From: Gnetum montanum
Lineage: Eukaryota; Streptophyta; Gnetopsida; Gnetales; Gnetaceae
DNA: 64,000 bases
Assembly: GCA_015680685.1 (NCBI GenBank)
Contig: MNCI01026892.1
Coordinates: forward strand, 800,755 to 864,754
Direction of reading: 5' to 3'
Shown: in pieces, positions 34,552 through 47,743 of the stretch
Layout of the letters: each line of letters opens with the position of its first letter
How positions within the stretch are numbered: the stretch's first letter is position 1
Notes under the pieces: model-generated
Seen by the model: only the letters and a program-made list of their open reading frames with translations
Database searches by the model: none
What the model was told of the DNA's origin: nothing
Translations under genes and position numbers: made by a program

Positions 34552-35368
34552 TGATGAGTAGCGAGATATCCCTACACTCAACCATATGAATATGAGCATC
34601 CACGCATGATCCAGTCGAATTCCAAGGACTAAGTGCTTATGCGCCTTTGTGGAATAAGCATGGGTTGATCAATTGTTTTCTTCCCAAGCTTACTTGTATA
34701 GCACAATTGTATGGTTAACTAAACTTGAGCTACATGATTTTTATAGTTTTTATGTTTTCATGTCCTAGTGCTACAAAGGGAGGAGAGAGATAACTAAGTA
34801 ACTAATTTTGATTTAACTACTCAACTATGCTTTAACTAGTCCTAACACCAACATCCATTCTAACTTTCCATACACATCCTAAACCAATGCAACATTGCTG
34901 GGATTACCAAACACTAATTGTTACTGGGTTACCAAGCATTACTTGCATGCTCAAAGTGATCGTACTAAGTGTGCTTACTTAAGAGAGTTGTAGGGTGAGA
35001 GAGAGAACATTAATTAACTAAGAAAAGCATTAAGTAATAGTAATTAACATTAATTAATCTATTCTAAATGCTGCAAGGTTTATCACAAAGTTCGTCTTTA
35101 TTGCCGTACACAAGGTGTGCTCAGGCACACAATGCTTGAATAAAGATCCATTCACTTTATGACTCCTACTGTAGGCACTCAGAAATAATTCTATCTCTAG
35201 AAAGGGAAAAAGGAAAGATTTTGGGTAAGGGACTAACTATGCAAACCAAGTGCACCTGCCTCTTATTTATAGGCAACGAGGTAGGCCTTGATATAGCGTA
35301 CGCAATATCACTTGGAAGGCTCTGATATCACGTACCTGATATTGCGGATGCGATATCGTGGCTCATCA
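34552..35368 (-). repeat. 3' LTR of gypsy element M
   Basis: 817 bp, TGATGA to TCATCA on either strand. The TATA box on the minus strand is CCTATAAATAAGAGG (about 35260-35274), preceded by GATATC-type words (for example CGATATC near 35351). Confidence 0.9.
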
Positions 35369-35384
35369 TACCCCCATGACTGAA
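35369..35384 (-). other. Polypurine tract of gypsy element M
   Basis: On the minus strand TTCAGTCATGGGGGTA lies directly before the 3' LTR, as in element 1 and the left-hand element. Confidence 0.75.
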
Positions 35385-37208
35385 TGAAAACTCATCCTCG
35401 AGTTCCTTACAAAATATTGGGAAGGTATAGGATTATTGACTGAATGAAAACTGACAGCGATAGGAAATAATAAATTTAAAGTGGCCAGTGAACGGATTGA
35501 CAAACATATTACAACATTGGTGTTCATGCCCTTTGTAGTGAATACTATACATAGATGACATCCAGACCCTCATTTGACAACTTGAAGAGAGAGAAAAGAA
35601 AATGAGGCGTGTTGTTGTCGATGTTGCGATTACGCCTTTCATTGTTTATCCATAGCCACGTGACCAAACTTGTTCCCAGTCTAAACACTCCAGCTCTAGT
35701 CCATCTTGAGTGCTTCCTCCTATCCTAGTCCATAGTTCATGTAATCGCCATCTACACACACAACACAGTCACAAATGAGCAAGGATAAGTAAACCATAAT
35801 CCAGTTGATACCTTGCCTCGATATAAACCGCATTGGCTAGGTTGTGGTTATGGCAGAAACTAGGTTAGAGGTTTATCACTGATAACTACCCAAGGTTTAG
35901 GGGTGATACAAGTAGTAGAATGGAAAAATTTGTGATAGGGCCCCCACGAATAAGAGCAAACCTTCAGTAGCAATAGGAAGGCAAAGTATAGGGAATAAGA
36001 AAAATGGAAAAAATAACAACGATGATGCCAATAAAATGGATGTCATGGATGGGGATGAAATAAGAAATTGTTGATTGTAAGAAATGTTTAAGGAGCATAA
36101 TTTAACAATTGAACCATAAAGGAATGTTAGTGGGTCCTCCCCAAAGTAGGCTCATACCCTTTATGCCCTAACAAACCCACAAAGCAAAGAGTCTGTAGGC
36201 TCTAGGAATGACATATGGAAATAATGGTTAAAGACTAACCCATAAGAATTTACCAAATAATAACAATGCGTCAACCAAGAGATAGACTAATCATAAAACT
36301 AGCAATGAGGTGGAAAATGGGAAGAAATATGAAGAGTAGAAAATGGAATGGAATCCCAAGAGCAAGGTTGTGTAAATTCCCTTGTGTATTTTATGCTCAT
36401 TCCAAATCCGAACTTAAACCAATCACATTCAATGACCTCTCATCAATACACTTGGCCAATCCATCCCCTAGAAGCAATGAGAATGCTTCCCCAAAGAGTC
36501 ACCACCATTCCAAGGAGAGTGAGAGGGAGAAGCAAGAATTGAGAAAGGGCCTTAATTAGAGGAAACCTTCAGGCATGGGTAACATGTCTTTCCAGTGCCA
36601 TAACCAATGCTTGTAGCCCAAATTTCTTTATTATGTCTAATGGGTGTTCTTTGAATTCTCACCAAATTTTTTTTTTGTGAGAACCACACCATGTAAAGAC
36701 TTATTTGATTTATTCGGCTTCCTAATGTTTGGTCATCAGCGGAATGGTGGAGAACCCATGAAAAGCATCCAAGTACCCAAGAGAATAGCTATCACACATG
36801 CATCAAATCCCCTTGAAGTCACACCCTTTTCAACCATTGAATCCTTCGTTTGAAGAATACAAAGCCACCAATTCATTAATAAGTTTATTTAGAAAAAGTA
36901 ACAGTACAGTTCCAAGACCAAGGGAGACCATAGAGTTGAACGAAGGAATGGACAGTGTGGACTCATTGCCTATTTTACCAAAAGAACCATATCATAGCAT
37001 CAACATTGAAAATTAAAGGTAAAAACCCAACATTAACAATCAACACCATTATAGTACAATCCACCATCATGAGAACTTATTGTATGATGAATGAAAGAAA
37101 ATCAAACAAAGAAATAGGAAAAAAATGTAAAAGATGGTGTAAAAAAAAATTGAAAACAAATGTGTAAAACAAAAATACCAAAAAAAAAGAGCTAAGGGCT
37201 TAGAATGG
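35385..37208 (-). other. Non-coding 3' region of gypsy element M
   Basis: About 1.8 kb between integrase and polypurine tract. Several plus-strand open frames (36266-37167) are Lys/Asn-rich chance frames across the antisense of this region. Parts align with the 3' region of element 1. Confidence 0.5.
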
Positions 37209-38510
37209 TTAGCATTGGTGGCCATCTCCGCCATGACTAAGTTGGAAGGAGGAGATCCGAAATAATGAGCAGGGTTGTCCACCAATAGAGGTAGTATTGG
37301 TATTGGCTATTCTAAGCTCATGGAAAGGTTTGGTTTGTTGGATGTTGACCAAAAATTTTTTATTCAGGCTCTCAAGTTTGTAAATCATCATGGCCCCTAA
37401 AGGAAAAGTTGCATAAATAATATAAGGTCCTTCCCACAACATTTGAAATTTAGTGTGTTGTGGCACGTGTGTGGGATTCCAGTATAGAACCTTATCTCCT
37501 AGTTGATATTTAACTTTCCAAATTTTTAGGTCATGACATCATCTATTGAAGTCCTTGTGCAATTCGTTAGATGACAGGGTGGCTAATTGGTTCTCATCTA
37601 GCAAGTTAAGGATCATTAACTGTTATTTTTGTGCTAGATCAAGGTCAAGGTTGAGATCACATGCCATAGATAGTATATAGAGTTTTGCTTGAATGCGAAG
37701 CATTGGAAGTTTCTCATACACTAACTCATAGGCAGAGTAGCCTATAGGGAGTTTTCATGTGGAGTAGTATGCCCAAAGAGCATTGTTTAGTTTGGTGCTC
37801 CAATCTCTTTTATACTTGCTAATAGTTCTTATCAATATTTTCATAATCTTCTTATTGATGATCTTGGCTTGACCGTTTGCTTGAGGGTGGTATGGAGTAG
37901 TTAGTTTGTGTTCAACCCCTAAGCGTTGCATCAGCTTCCAAAAAGTTGCACCTGTAAAATGTGTGCCATTGTTAGAAATAAGTGCATGAGGCATGCCATA
38001 CCTGTTTACGATTTGATGTTGAAAAAATCATGCAGTTGTAGATGATGTACAATCCTTAACAGTGGTTGCTTCTACCCATTTTATAAAGTTGTCAACAACA
38101 ACAACGATGTAAGTTTTCCCATTGGACATTGGTGTAATGAGCCCCATAAAATAAATTCCCCATATGTTGAAGGGTTCTAAAGGTTGAATCCATTGTTGTG
38201 GACCCTCCATTCTAGTAGTCATTCCACCATCACATTGACAATGCTCACAAGATTGGACAAAATGATGGGCATCCTGAAATAATGTAGGCTAATAATATCC
38301 TACAAGTAGGATTTTAATGGTTGTTTGTCTCCTGGCATAATGATCCCCATAAGGACCCTCATGAGCATCTTGGAGAACTTGCAGTTGATTTATATTGGGA
38401 ACACACCATCGAACCAAGCCATCGAAACATGCTTTATAAAGTTGCCCATTGATCTCCATAAAATACTTGTCTCAGTGATAGAACTGTTGTTTCTTTTTAG
38501 CATCTAACTC
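37209..38510 (-). pseudogene. Integrase of gypsy element M
   Basis: Minus-strand pieces: core start GIYFMGLITPMSNGKTYIVV (first catalytic Asp now Tyr), LISNNGTHFTGATF (second now Asn), and PHPQ-type segment YHPQANGQAKIINKK (Lys where Glu is expected). The C-terminus at 37209-37466 has LWEGPYIIYATFPLGAMMIY and LVNIQQTKPFHEL. The zinc domain lies around 38220-38440. All three catalytic positions appear altered, so this copy could not integrate itself. Confidence 0.8.
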
Positions 38511-40130
38511 TTGTGGTGTTTATTGTGTAAGGAGATAGATGAGAATACTACTATACCAATTTGTTTCTGTGGCCAATTGATTAGTTACTACACCTACAAA
38601 GAGGAGTTCATCAAGGAAGTGATTAGAAATTGAATACTCATCCTCTTTATTGTCCCATCACAATCAAGATAAATGATCATCAACTACATTCTTGATGCCT
38701 TTTTGATCAATCATTGTAAGATCGAACTCTTGTAAGATTACAAGTCATTGTATGATGCAAGGGCTCACCGTTGGTTTATTAATTAGGAACCTTATTACAC
38801 TATGATCCATGTGCATGAATACCTTATAGCCCAAGACATAGTGCCTAAATTTTTCTAGTGCAAATACTATAGTCATTAATTCTTTCTTTGTTGTGTTGTA
38901 GTTAAGTTGTGCACCAGCAATACTCCTACTTGCATAGTGGATGTAATAAGGACATTTTTGGTCATCTAACTATGTAAGTACAGCTTCCAAAGCATCGTTG
39001 GATGCATTAGTCATTATGTGGAATGGTTTGAACCAATCAAGAGCTTGTAGAATGGGTGTTTCTACGAGCTTCTATTTTAAAGTTTGGAAAGCTAGTTCAC
39101 ATTCCCTGGTCCATTCGAAAGGTAAGTCCTTTTTTGTTAGTTCAACCAATGGTTTTGCAACCTTTGAAAAGTTGTTAATAAACCTTTTGTACTAGCTAGT
39201 GTGTCCAAGGAATGACTAGATATCTTTTACAATTTTAGGTTGTCAAGTGATTCCTTGGATAACTTTGATCTCTTGGGGGTCTACCTCTATCCCTATTTGC
39301 AAAATCTTATGCCCTAATACAACACCTTTGTGGACCATTAAATGTTTTTTTTTGCCAATTGAGCCTTAAATTGGTTTCTACAAATCACTTTAGTACTTGC
39401 TCTAACCAGTCCAAGGCTTGATCGAAGCTCACTCCATAAGTGGAGAAGTTGTCCATGAAGACTTCTACACCATTTCCTTTCTGCTACTAGAATATGCTTA
39501 AAACTAATCATTGAAATTTTATAGGGGCATTGCACAAGCCAAATGGCATCCATTTGTATGCAAATGTTCCCCAAGGACTAGTGAACGTAGTCTTGTCTTA
39601 GTCTTCTGGGGCTATTTGTATTTGGTTGTACCCATCTAGAAAACTATAGTAGTGATGCCTACAATGGTTTCTAAGACTTGGTTGATTAATGGCAATGAAA
39701 AGTGGTCTTTGAATGTTGCGATATTTAGTAGCCTAGAATCTATGCACACCCTCCATTTACCTTCCTTTTTGGGCACAATAACTAAGGGACTAACCCATTC
39801 ACTATCAGCAATGGGGTATATGAACCTAGCTTTTAGAAGCTATTCGATTTCTTCCTTAACCACTTGCCTAAGCTTTGGGTTCAATCACCTCTACGGTTGT
39901 TGTCGAGGCTTTATGAAGGGGTTGGTGTAAATTCTATGTTGGCATATCCTAGGATCTATTTCGGTTAATTCGAGATATGACCAAGTGAAGGCTTTCAACC
40001 ATTTGTTTATCACCTTCAACAGTCTCTCTTTTTGTTGAGGAGAAAGCTTTGCATTAATAATTACCCATTTTTCATTCTTGAGAAACATGTACTCCATACC
40101 GGTGGGAAATGGTTTTAACTCAAGGGGCTC
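38511..40130 (-). pseudogene. Reverse transcriptase and RNase H of gypsy element M
   Basis: RT starts near 40097 with MEYMFLKNEKWVIINAKLSP and ELTEIDPRICQHRIY. Next come GGKWRVC, SPWGTFAYKWMPFGLC and the catalytic box, which reads FMDNFSTYG (about 39434-39460), the second Asp changed to Asn. A TGA occurs after VLK, as in three sibling copies. The RNase H lies about 38650-39030. It would replicate the element but is inactive here. Confidence 0.8.
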
Positions 40131-40389
40131 CTACTTAAACTTATCAGGGATTTCCAACTTCCCCCAGTTGATATTTTCAATGTCAAGACTTGGAATTTGG
40201 TGATGGAGTTGCTCTAATGTATCTATACTATCGATGTAAGCGCAAGTCAAACCCTCACTTGGTTCCATGCATATAGTTGAACTAATCTCTTGATCAGCTA
40301 TCAACCACTAGGTGCCTTCTTGTCTTGTGCCTACTGCATACAGGCATCTTTGTATATTAGTCACTTGTGCACACTGATGACATGCAAGC

Positions 40390-41060
40390 AATGTTAAACA
40401 TTGTACAAACCATGCCTTCTACATGCAATTACACCCTGTGCCACTGTATGCGATGCATGGAAATTTCTTCTTCTCAATCTTTCCAAACGTATTTTCCTTT
40501 GATATTTCTAGGGAAAGATCACGGATTTCTAGGTGTGCATCAATTGTGCTTGGTCATGCTCTTCCCATTATGATTGGGAAGTCCCCCTTACCGTTGTTCA
40601 CTTGAATCACTAGGAAGTCAATTGGATATGACCACCCACAAATAGTGATGAAAATGTCCTCCACTAGCCCTAATGGGATAGTGATGGATTGGTCAGCCAA
40701 CTCTAAACGAATGTTACTCCTTTTTAGTGGAGGCAGGTTCTAGGCTTTGTACATTTCTTGAGAGATTAGGTTAACACCATAACCTGAATCCAAAAGAGCC
40801 TTGCACGGTTCATTCCTAGCGATTTGTAAATATATAAGAGGATTTCTAGGATCATAAAATTATCTAGGGAGATGGCCAGCCTTAATCCAATCAGTGATGG
40901 CATGAGTTAACATGACCATATGTGTTGGGCATGGTGTTTGTCCTGAAGGGAGTTCCAAAGTTTTGATTGGTAATGAGGTGTCTAAAGGATTAGCCTCTTG
41001 TGGTTGCAAGGGCTTAGTTGGACTATTGGTTCTAAAGAAAAGTCTTTTCTTCATGCGGTT
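40390..41060 (-). pseudogene. Aspartic protease of gypsy element M
   Basis: Minus strand: MKKRLFFRTNSPTKPLQPQE (41054 downward), then DPRNPLIYLQIARNEPCKAL. The active-site region LLDSGYGVNLISQEMY keeps Asp-Ser-Gly. Next come GWSYPIDFLVIQVNNGKGDF and a second-strand Ile-Gly-Arg-Ala. A few stops interrupt it. Confidence 0.75.
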
Positions 41061-43436
41061 GTCAGAACCAATAGTAGATTGAGAGTTAACAACCCTTGTA
41101 GCATTATGTTACTATGGCTGGGTAGGGAGTTCACCCTGCATAGCTGGAACAGGTGGTAATGGAGATATGGGTGGAAGAGCTGCAGCCAGATGAGAATGAT
41201 AGTATGTTTATGGAACATCAACCCTAGGAGAATGAGTCCTATAGTACTCACAAGCTTGGTAGTAAGGTTGAGGAGTGAGCTAACCAATAGAGTCATGTGG
41301 AGAGATTAGCTGCTACACATAATATCCATATGGGTCAATTTGTCGCTAAGGATACTATTGTCATGGGGGTGGCATTCTCCATGATTGTGGGTGTTGCCAC
41401 TGTTGATGCTACTCAGTTGGTTGTGGTGGAGTTCCACTTGGATAATACGTTAAAGGTTGGTGAAACTATCTTGGGTTACCTTGGGGATAAGGTAACCTTC
41501 GAGGTATTTGCCTTTTGTTTAATCATGGGTTGAGTGCATACACCCCAGACTCCTACAGATGTGAGATTACAGGGCAACATCCCTTAGGATGGTCATATTG
41601 GCATATCTCGCATCCACTATCATTGTCTGTATCTAAATCCAAAACCTCTTCAATGATGGTAACTTTTTCCTTACCCTTGTTATGTGCATATTCTACTTCT
41701 CTTTTTTTTTCTTTTCCCATTCACTACCTTGCTCTCTAGACTTCTCTACTATTTTGAGAATGGTTTGAAATTTATCATCTAGGGAGTCCCACATTTGGTC
41801 CACCTTTACCGATACTTCCGATGCAAGTTTTTGAATGGGAAAAGTTTTCCTATTTACCATTTCTTCAAGTGGTTACTCTTCTTTATCCTCATAAAATCTT
41901 ACTCCCTTCTTTCGGAGGGAAGGATCTCTATTATATTCCTCCACACTTTCTCTTTTCTGTAACTCACCTTCCTCTTTAGAAACTTGCTCCAGTAATCTTT
42001 GTACTTGATGGGTCCTAAGCTTGGATAGTCTTCCTTGGGTATAAGTCCCAAGGGTTCTTCCTGTTTCATGCCTAAGCCCATCTACGAGATGGCATAGTTG
42101 ATCCCTCTGTGAATAACCATGGCTGGGACAATGATGTAACAGTGCATAATATCGACCCATGGCAGCATCCAAGGGTTCATGTCCTCCTTGTTTCTAGCCT
42201 TAGATTTGCTTTCGCAGGTTGGACACTTGGGAGTATGTTTGGTACTTATCATTGAACAGTTCTAACATGGTACTCCACCTACGAATGGATTCTAGTTCTA
42301 AGGACCAGTACTAGCTTTTCACTTCTTTGATTAGCATCTGTGGAAACAACTTTAATGTTTTCCATTCATTTTCTATGTTTTGTAAGGCACATGCATCATG
42401 AAATGATTGTACATAATTTTGATGATCAACATTGTATTCCCTTTCAAATTGTGGGATATTATTCATGTCTAATCTCTTGATCCTACTATCCTTTTGGTGC
42501 CTTGTTGGGATCCTAACAATCTCAATTATGTCTAACATACTTCAAGTAGTGAGTAGGGGTTCATTGTGATCATCTTGTTTGTGGCATCTATGATGCTCAT
42601 GTTGTTCCCTACTCTCCCTTCTTTCATGATGTGTTTCTCTAGAGTGCCCTCATCCCCTTTCTTGACTATTTTCTCTATGACTCCCATTTCTCCTACCCTT
42701 ATCCTCATGGTCTTTTTCTTTGTGACTATGTCTAGATCTTGAAGGATAGGGTGAAGGAGATGATGAAGGTGAAGAAGAAGGAGGACCATCATCATGTCGG
42801 TGCCTACTTTCTTCTCTTTGGTGGTCACGACCTTGATCGTGATTATGATTAGAATGTCCATCTTTGTCATGTGTTCATGTTTCTTTTTTAGACCCTTTAT
42901 GTGTATCGGTACCAGAATCTAAGTTATGGATAGTTGAGTAAAGATTCTGATACACAACCCCTTGACCAAACTCAATGGAAGGAACATCATTATGTGGGCG
43001 ACTACCTGAGGCAGGTTCACCACCCTCATTTTTTCTTAGGATTTTGCGACAACTTTCCCTTCATGGATTCGTGATTTCTCTCCTATTGTAAATCCCTTTG
43101 ATGTTGTGCCTCTGTGAATCGATACTCTCTTGAGTCATGATCATGCACAATGTACTCTACCTATAAGTGTTGCATACCAATTCATGTGAGATCACGAAGA
43201 AGCATGCTCGGGACAGAGTGATCGGGAGGTAACACTATGTTACCTTCTAAATCTCACCAATGCAATTGTTCATCCTAGTGGAGGATAAAGATAAAGTTTG
43301 GTATATACTCATTGGGATGAACATATACCACATGAAACTATTGAGTGACTGGCAGATTATCATGTGTGCTATGCCTCTGATCATTCCCTATATCAGACCC
43401 AGGTGGTGAAACACTTTTATACGAAGAAGGAGACAT
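41061..43436 (-). pseudogene. Gag of gypsy element M
   Basis: The ATG at 43436-43434 lies 129 bp after the primer site and opens MSPSSYKSVSPPGSDIGNDQ. An Arg/Asp/His-rich, Ser-Pro-rich hinge lies at 42532-42890. The Retrotrans_gag-like domain (41873-42538) has RIKRLDMNNIPQFEREYN, LQNIENEWKTLKLFPQMLIK and LCHLVDGLRHETGRTLGTY. Then a Cys cluster CEICQYDHPKGCCP (41573-41612), and a Pro/Tyr-rich linker to about 41061. Gag would form the particle and package RNA. A few stops break the frame. Confidence 0.75.
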
Positions 43437-43564
43437 GATTGTCTATTCAGTGTGCAATGTATTATATATTATTATAAATTTTTTGTTCTTGTAACCAATC
43501 CTAAGGGTTCATTCCAATGATGAGAAAGATTTCCTAAGTTCTAATTAGTGCACAAAAAACAAAG

Positions 43565-43582
43565 TCCCCAGCAATGATGCCA
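43565..43582 (-). other. Primer-binding site of gypsy element M
   Basis: On the minus strand TGGCATCATTGCTGGGGA, differing from the tRNA-Asp-complement TGGCGCCGTTGCCGGGGA by four transitions. It lies one base from the 5' LTR. Confidence 0.7.
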
Positions 43583-43583
43583 A

Positions 43584-44400
43584 TGATGAGCAACGAGGTA
43601 TCCCTATGCTCAACCATATGAATATCAGCATCCACGCATGATCTGGTCAAATTCCAAGGACTAAGTGCTTATGCACCTTTGTGAAACAAGGATGGGTCGA
43701 TTAATTGTTATCTTCCCAAGCTTACTTGTATAACACGATTGTATGGTTAGGTAAACTTGAGGTACGTGATTTTTATAATTTTTATGTTTTTATGTCCTAG
43801 TGCTACAAAGGGAGGAGAAAGATAACTAAGTAACTAATTTTTATTTAACTACTCAACTATGCTTTAACTAGTCCTAACACCAGCATCCATTCTAACTTTC
43901 CATACACATCTTAAACCAGTGCAACACTACTGGGATTACCAAACACTAATTGTTACTGGGTTACCAAGCATTACATGCATGCTCGAAGTGGTCATACTGA
44001 GTGTGCTTACTTAGGAGAGTTGTAGGGTGAGAGAAAGAACACTAATCAATTAAGAAAAGCATCAAGTAACAGTAATTAACATTAATTAATCTATTTTGAA
44101 TGCTGCAAGGTTTATCACAAAGTTTTTCTTTATTACCGTACACAAGGTGTGCTTAGGTACATAATGCTTGAATAAAGATCCATTCACTTTATGACTCCTA
44201 CTAGGGGCACTCAAAAATAGTTCTATCTCTGGAAAGGGAAAAAGGAAAGAGTTTGGGTAAGGGACTGAGACTAACTATGCAAACCAAGTGTGCCTGCCTC
44301 TTATTTATAGGCAACAAGGCAAGCTTCGATATCACGTACCCGATATCATAGATGGGATATTGCGTACCTGATATTGCGGATGCAATATCCCGGCTGATCA
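43584..44400 (-). repeat. 5' LTR of gypsy element M
   Basis: 817 bp, same length as its partner, ending at the target duplication GCTAT. The outer terminus has changed from CTCATCA to CTGATCA. Confidence 0.9.
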
Positions 44401-46678
44401 GCTATGCTTCAAAATAGCCTTGTAAACCTAATTTCTTAAACTTTGCTTTCTAGACTTTAAAGTAATCAACCATCAAATTATTATCTATTTGTCTAAAAAA
44501 TATAGGAAATATATATCTTTTCACCATGTGATTACAATATATGTCTTTCTTTGACTTTTTTTTACATTCCCTTATTGTTGTCTTCCACATTACTTCTACC
44601 AAATCTATTAGACACATTAAATTATGTACCAATAAGCCACTCTAGCTTTCTTTCTAGCCTTTTCGATGATTTCTTCTCAATCACTATTGTTCCTAAGTTA
44701 AATCTTACTTGGAATGACTTAGGGATTTTTCCTCTTTAATTTCTTTAGGATAATATGTAGTGTAATGATTTCATGATCTTTTTATGATATCAATTTTCAA
44801 TCATTTGTAGGCCAAGTTGATATCTTCAAGATTAATTATTTGGTGTACAGTCTTAATTATTATCTTCACATATCTTTATTATAAGAATAGTGACATAAGA
44901 TGTATGAAAATACCTCTAAAGGATCACTTCCTTTATTTATTATATTGATGGAATTATATATAAGGTAATAAGTGCAAATAATTGCAACAAATTGGAACAT
45001 TAATTGTTCCTCTTTTTCTTATGTTGGTTTCCCCTTCTTTGTTGATTCTAGTTAGGCCTTTTATTTCTTAACCTATAGGTATTATTATCAATCTTCTAAT
45101 TTAGAACATCATAATAGATCCTAGGCATCTAATTCTTTGCCTTCTCCTTAGTAGTTTCTTCTTTAATGTTGTGTTGTTCCCTTTGAACTTCTTATAATAG
45201 CATCATAATCTTGGTGGTTCTTTTAAATATATCATGAACATTAATAAATAGTCTTTCAATGATCAATTCTTCATTAAACTCTAAGGATTTTTGCTTCACT
45301 TTCTTCATTATATTGAACAACTTTCTTAGAACTACATCCAATCCTTGGCTACTTCTTGACATCTCTTCTCTATTTTTTATCAAGTTGCCCATTTTCTCCT
45401 CTTGGTTTTGTTGTTTTACAAGATTACATCTTTCCCTTTTAATACTTGCATTGTCTATTTTCTCCAATGTCTAAGCCATTCTTTGTTTAGTATCAATTTC
45501 CATTTAGTTTTTTAATTGAATAATTTGTTAATTCTAATTCTTCTTTTTCCTTATATTCTCACTCTCACACCATGTCAAATTGATTATGAAGTTTAAAATA
45601 TTATTCATACCAAGATCAATATCAAAACTGCAATTACATTTCCATAGGTTTACATTGTGATATCATCTATTATGTACAAATGAATCATTGTTATTCCATT
45701 TCTTTAGACATTGTTCCTTTTGTTTAACTAATGAAACCTTTGTTCTCTTATGAACTTCTTACAGTATTCTATGCATTCTTATTTGGTTTGTATTCTATGT
45801 TATCTTCTTTATTATTCTTTTCTCTATTTGAGAAATGCCATTTTCTCACTTAACTCTCTTAGTTAGTAGCATGTCACTTCTCATGGTGTTATTATATAGT
45901 ATAGATGATTATATAGTCATTCCATCTATCTTCTTTACAACATGATTTTTGTCCTCTATTATAAATTACTTCATGTATTCTATTCTTTACATAAACATAC
46001 TTTACCTTCTTAATTTCTCTCATAGTTTTCATTTCCATCATCCTAATTTGTGCACCGACGATGTTTTTGTTTCATTGGTTAGTTAATTCTGTTTGTTGAA
46101 TAAACTTAATTCACACTTGTTTTCCTAGAATGTTTCACCTATTACTAGAATTGGTTCATGTGGCATGGATTGGAAAATATCACAATTGAAATTACTTTTC
46201 ATATTTAGTGAACCTTTAAAAATTGTTTATCAATGCATATACTTTTTTAAAAACTTTCAATTAAAGAACTAACATTTGTACTAGAACATAAATAAAATTA
46301 TAGTCGATAAAGTGAACGATACTAGTTAGCAATATATTTACAATATATATCTATACTTTTGGATGAAAGAAAGTTTTTCTTTAGGAAAAATTAAATGGAC
46401 CAATTCTAAGAAAAGTTTGTATAATATTGATGAAAAATTTGGGAAATGTTATTTAGCATTATCTTATGGGCTGGCATAGGTTATAGATGAAATATAATTT
46501 AGCATTATAGGATTAGGCTCTTCAAAATGATTAGTGATTAACCTATATTCCCAAACAAGTAGCTTGGATAGTAACACAATCATTAGTACTTAATTATTAC
46601 TTTTCGATATTAAATACAAAGTTCGTATAGTTTATGATAAAAGGTAATGAGGATTATTCTTGATTGTTGCAACCTTGG
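44401..46678. other. AT-rich stretch; weak coiled-coil frame on the minus strand
   Basis: Mostly without recognisable features. The minus-strand frame at 45192-45467 (91 codons, starting MEKIDNASIKRERCNLVKQQ) is Lys/Glu-rich and probably helical, but no family is recognised. The minus strand next to 44401 may be the 5' continuation of the LINE at 32650-34540, which element M split. Confidence 0.35.
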
Positions 46679-47569
46679 TGATGAAGCATTATCATAACAA
46701 GCTATGTCAACAGGCATGCATATATGTAGTCCTATCAACGCATCCTCATTCATACATGGTGACATGTGTCAATACAGATGCATCGATGTTGAGTAGGCCA
46801 AGCTTATATAAATGCGCACACTAGCTACATTTATGGCACATGAAGCCCATAGTGTAGCAAAGCTATTACAGTTTTCTTTCCCTACAATTAGAATATTTTC
46901 CTTTGAGTGCTAGTGGCTTGAATCAAAGATATTATACAGATATTTATTCAAGCATCATGTACCTAAACATCTTAGCATGAATGGCAATAAAAACAAGATT
47001 TCTAACATTCATTATAGCAATTGGATAGTTTAATCTTTCTTATTTGCACTTTACTTTTAATGCAATTTACATTCCTCATTTTAAGTAATTAATGCAGTTA
47101 ATCATGAATACATAATTACAACTACTTCAATCAAAACGTATAGCACTTGGTAATCCCAGTAGTGGGCATTTGGTACACCCAATAATTGCCACTTGGTAAC
47201 CCAGTAGCATTAATACTAGTTGAGATGTGTAAGACAAGTGGGAATGGTTACTTATGTTAGGGTAGTTAGAAATTAGAATAGATAAGTAGTTATATAGTTA
47301 ACCATTAAACCTTCATTTATTCACCTTGCACTTAGGATAAAAATATCTAAAAATACCAACAAAAATAGACATCATAAGGCTTAACTCACATTTAACCATA
47401 CACACAGATATCACAAGTATGAGTTTGAAAGATGAATATCATATAACCCCTTGATTTATAGTTTATAACTACGGCAAAATTAAGAATTCAGTCTGCAAAA
47501 TTTGACCAAATCACTAGTACACGATTATGATTTGTATGGTTGAGCATGAGGTATACTAGCTGCTCATCA
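46679..47569 (+). repeat. 5' LTR of gypsy element D
   Basis: 891 bp, TGATGA to TCATCA. TATA box CTTATATAAATG near 46803. U3 differs from the other LTRs, but the R/U5 end is of the common type. Confidence 0.8.
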
Positions 47570-47570
47570 T

Positions 47571-47589
47571 TGGTGTCATTTCCAGGGAT
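47571..47589 (+). other. Primer-binding site of gypsy element D
   Basis: TGGTGTCATTTCCAGGGAT, five differences from the tRNA-Asp complement in the first 18 bases (four transitions). Confidence 0.65.
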
Positions 47590-47743
47590 TTAGTTTAGCT
47601 AAGTGTGTTAACTAGGAAAAGACTATGAAGTTACATTAAAATGTTGTAAAAATCACATAATGAATCACTAATCATCCATTAGGGAAAAAATTAAAGTAAT
47701 AATAAAATACCAAAAAGCACATTTTTCTTAATCCATAACTAAT

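Larger units (their letters stand above)
34552..44400 (-). mobile_element. Gypsy element M (Athila/Tat-like), full length, minus strand
   Basis: 9849 bp with two LTRs of equal length (817 bp: 34552-35368 and 43584-44400) and a perfect target duplication GCTAT (34547-34551 and 44401-44405). Order on the minus strand is LTR, primer site, gag, linker, protease, RT, RNase H, integrase, non-coding 3' region, polypurine tract, LTR. The two LTRs differ at roughly one base in ten over the first 190 bp by eye. It is the least broken gypsy copy in the window, but stops and altered catalytic residues remain. Confidence 0.9.

Noticed and set aside
36266-37167. Overlapping plus-strand frames of 60-97 codons
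   Set aside because: They overlap each other, lie antisense in the non-coding 3' region of element M and have no recognisable domain.
41297-41739. Plus-strand open frames within element M
   Set aside because: They are antisense shadows of the minus-strand Gag linker and Cys-cluster region.
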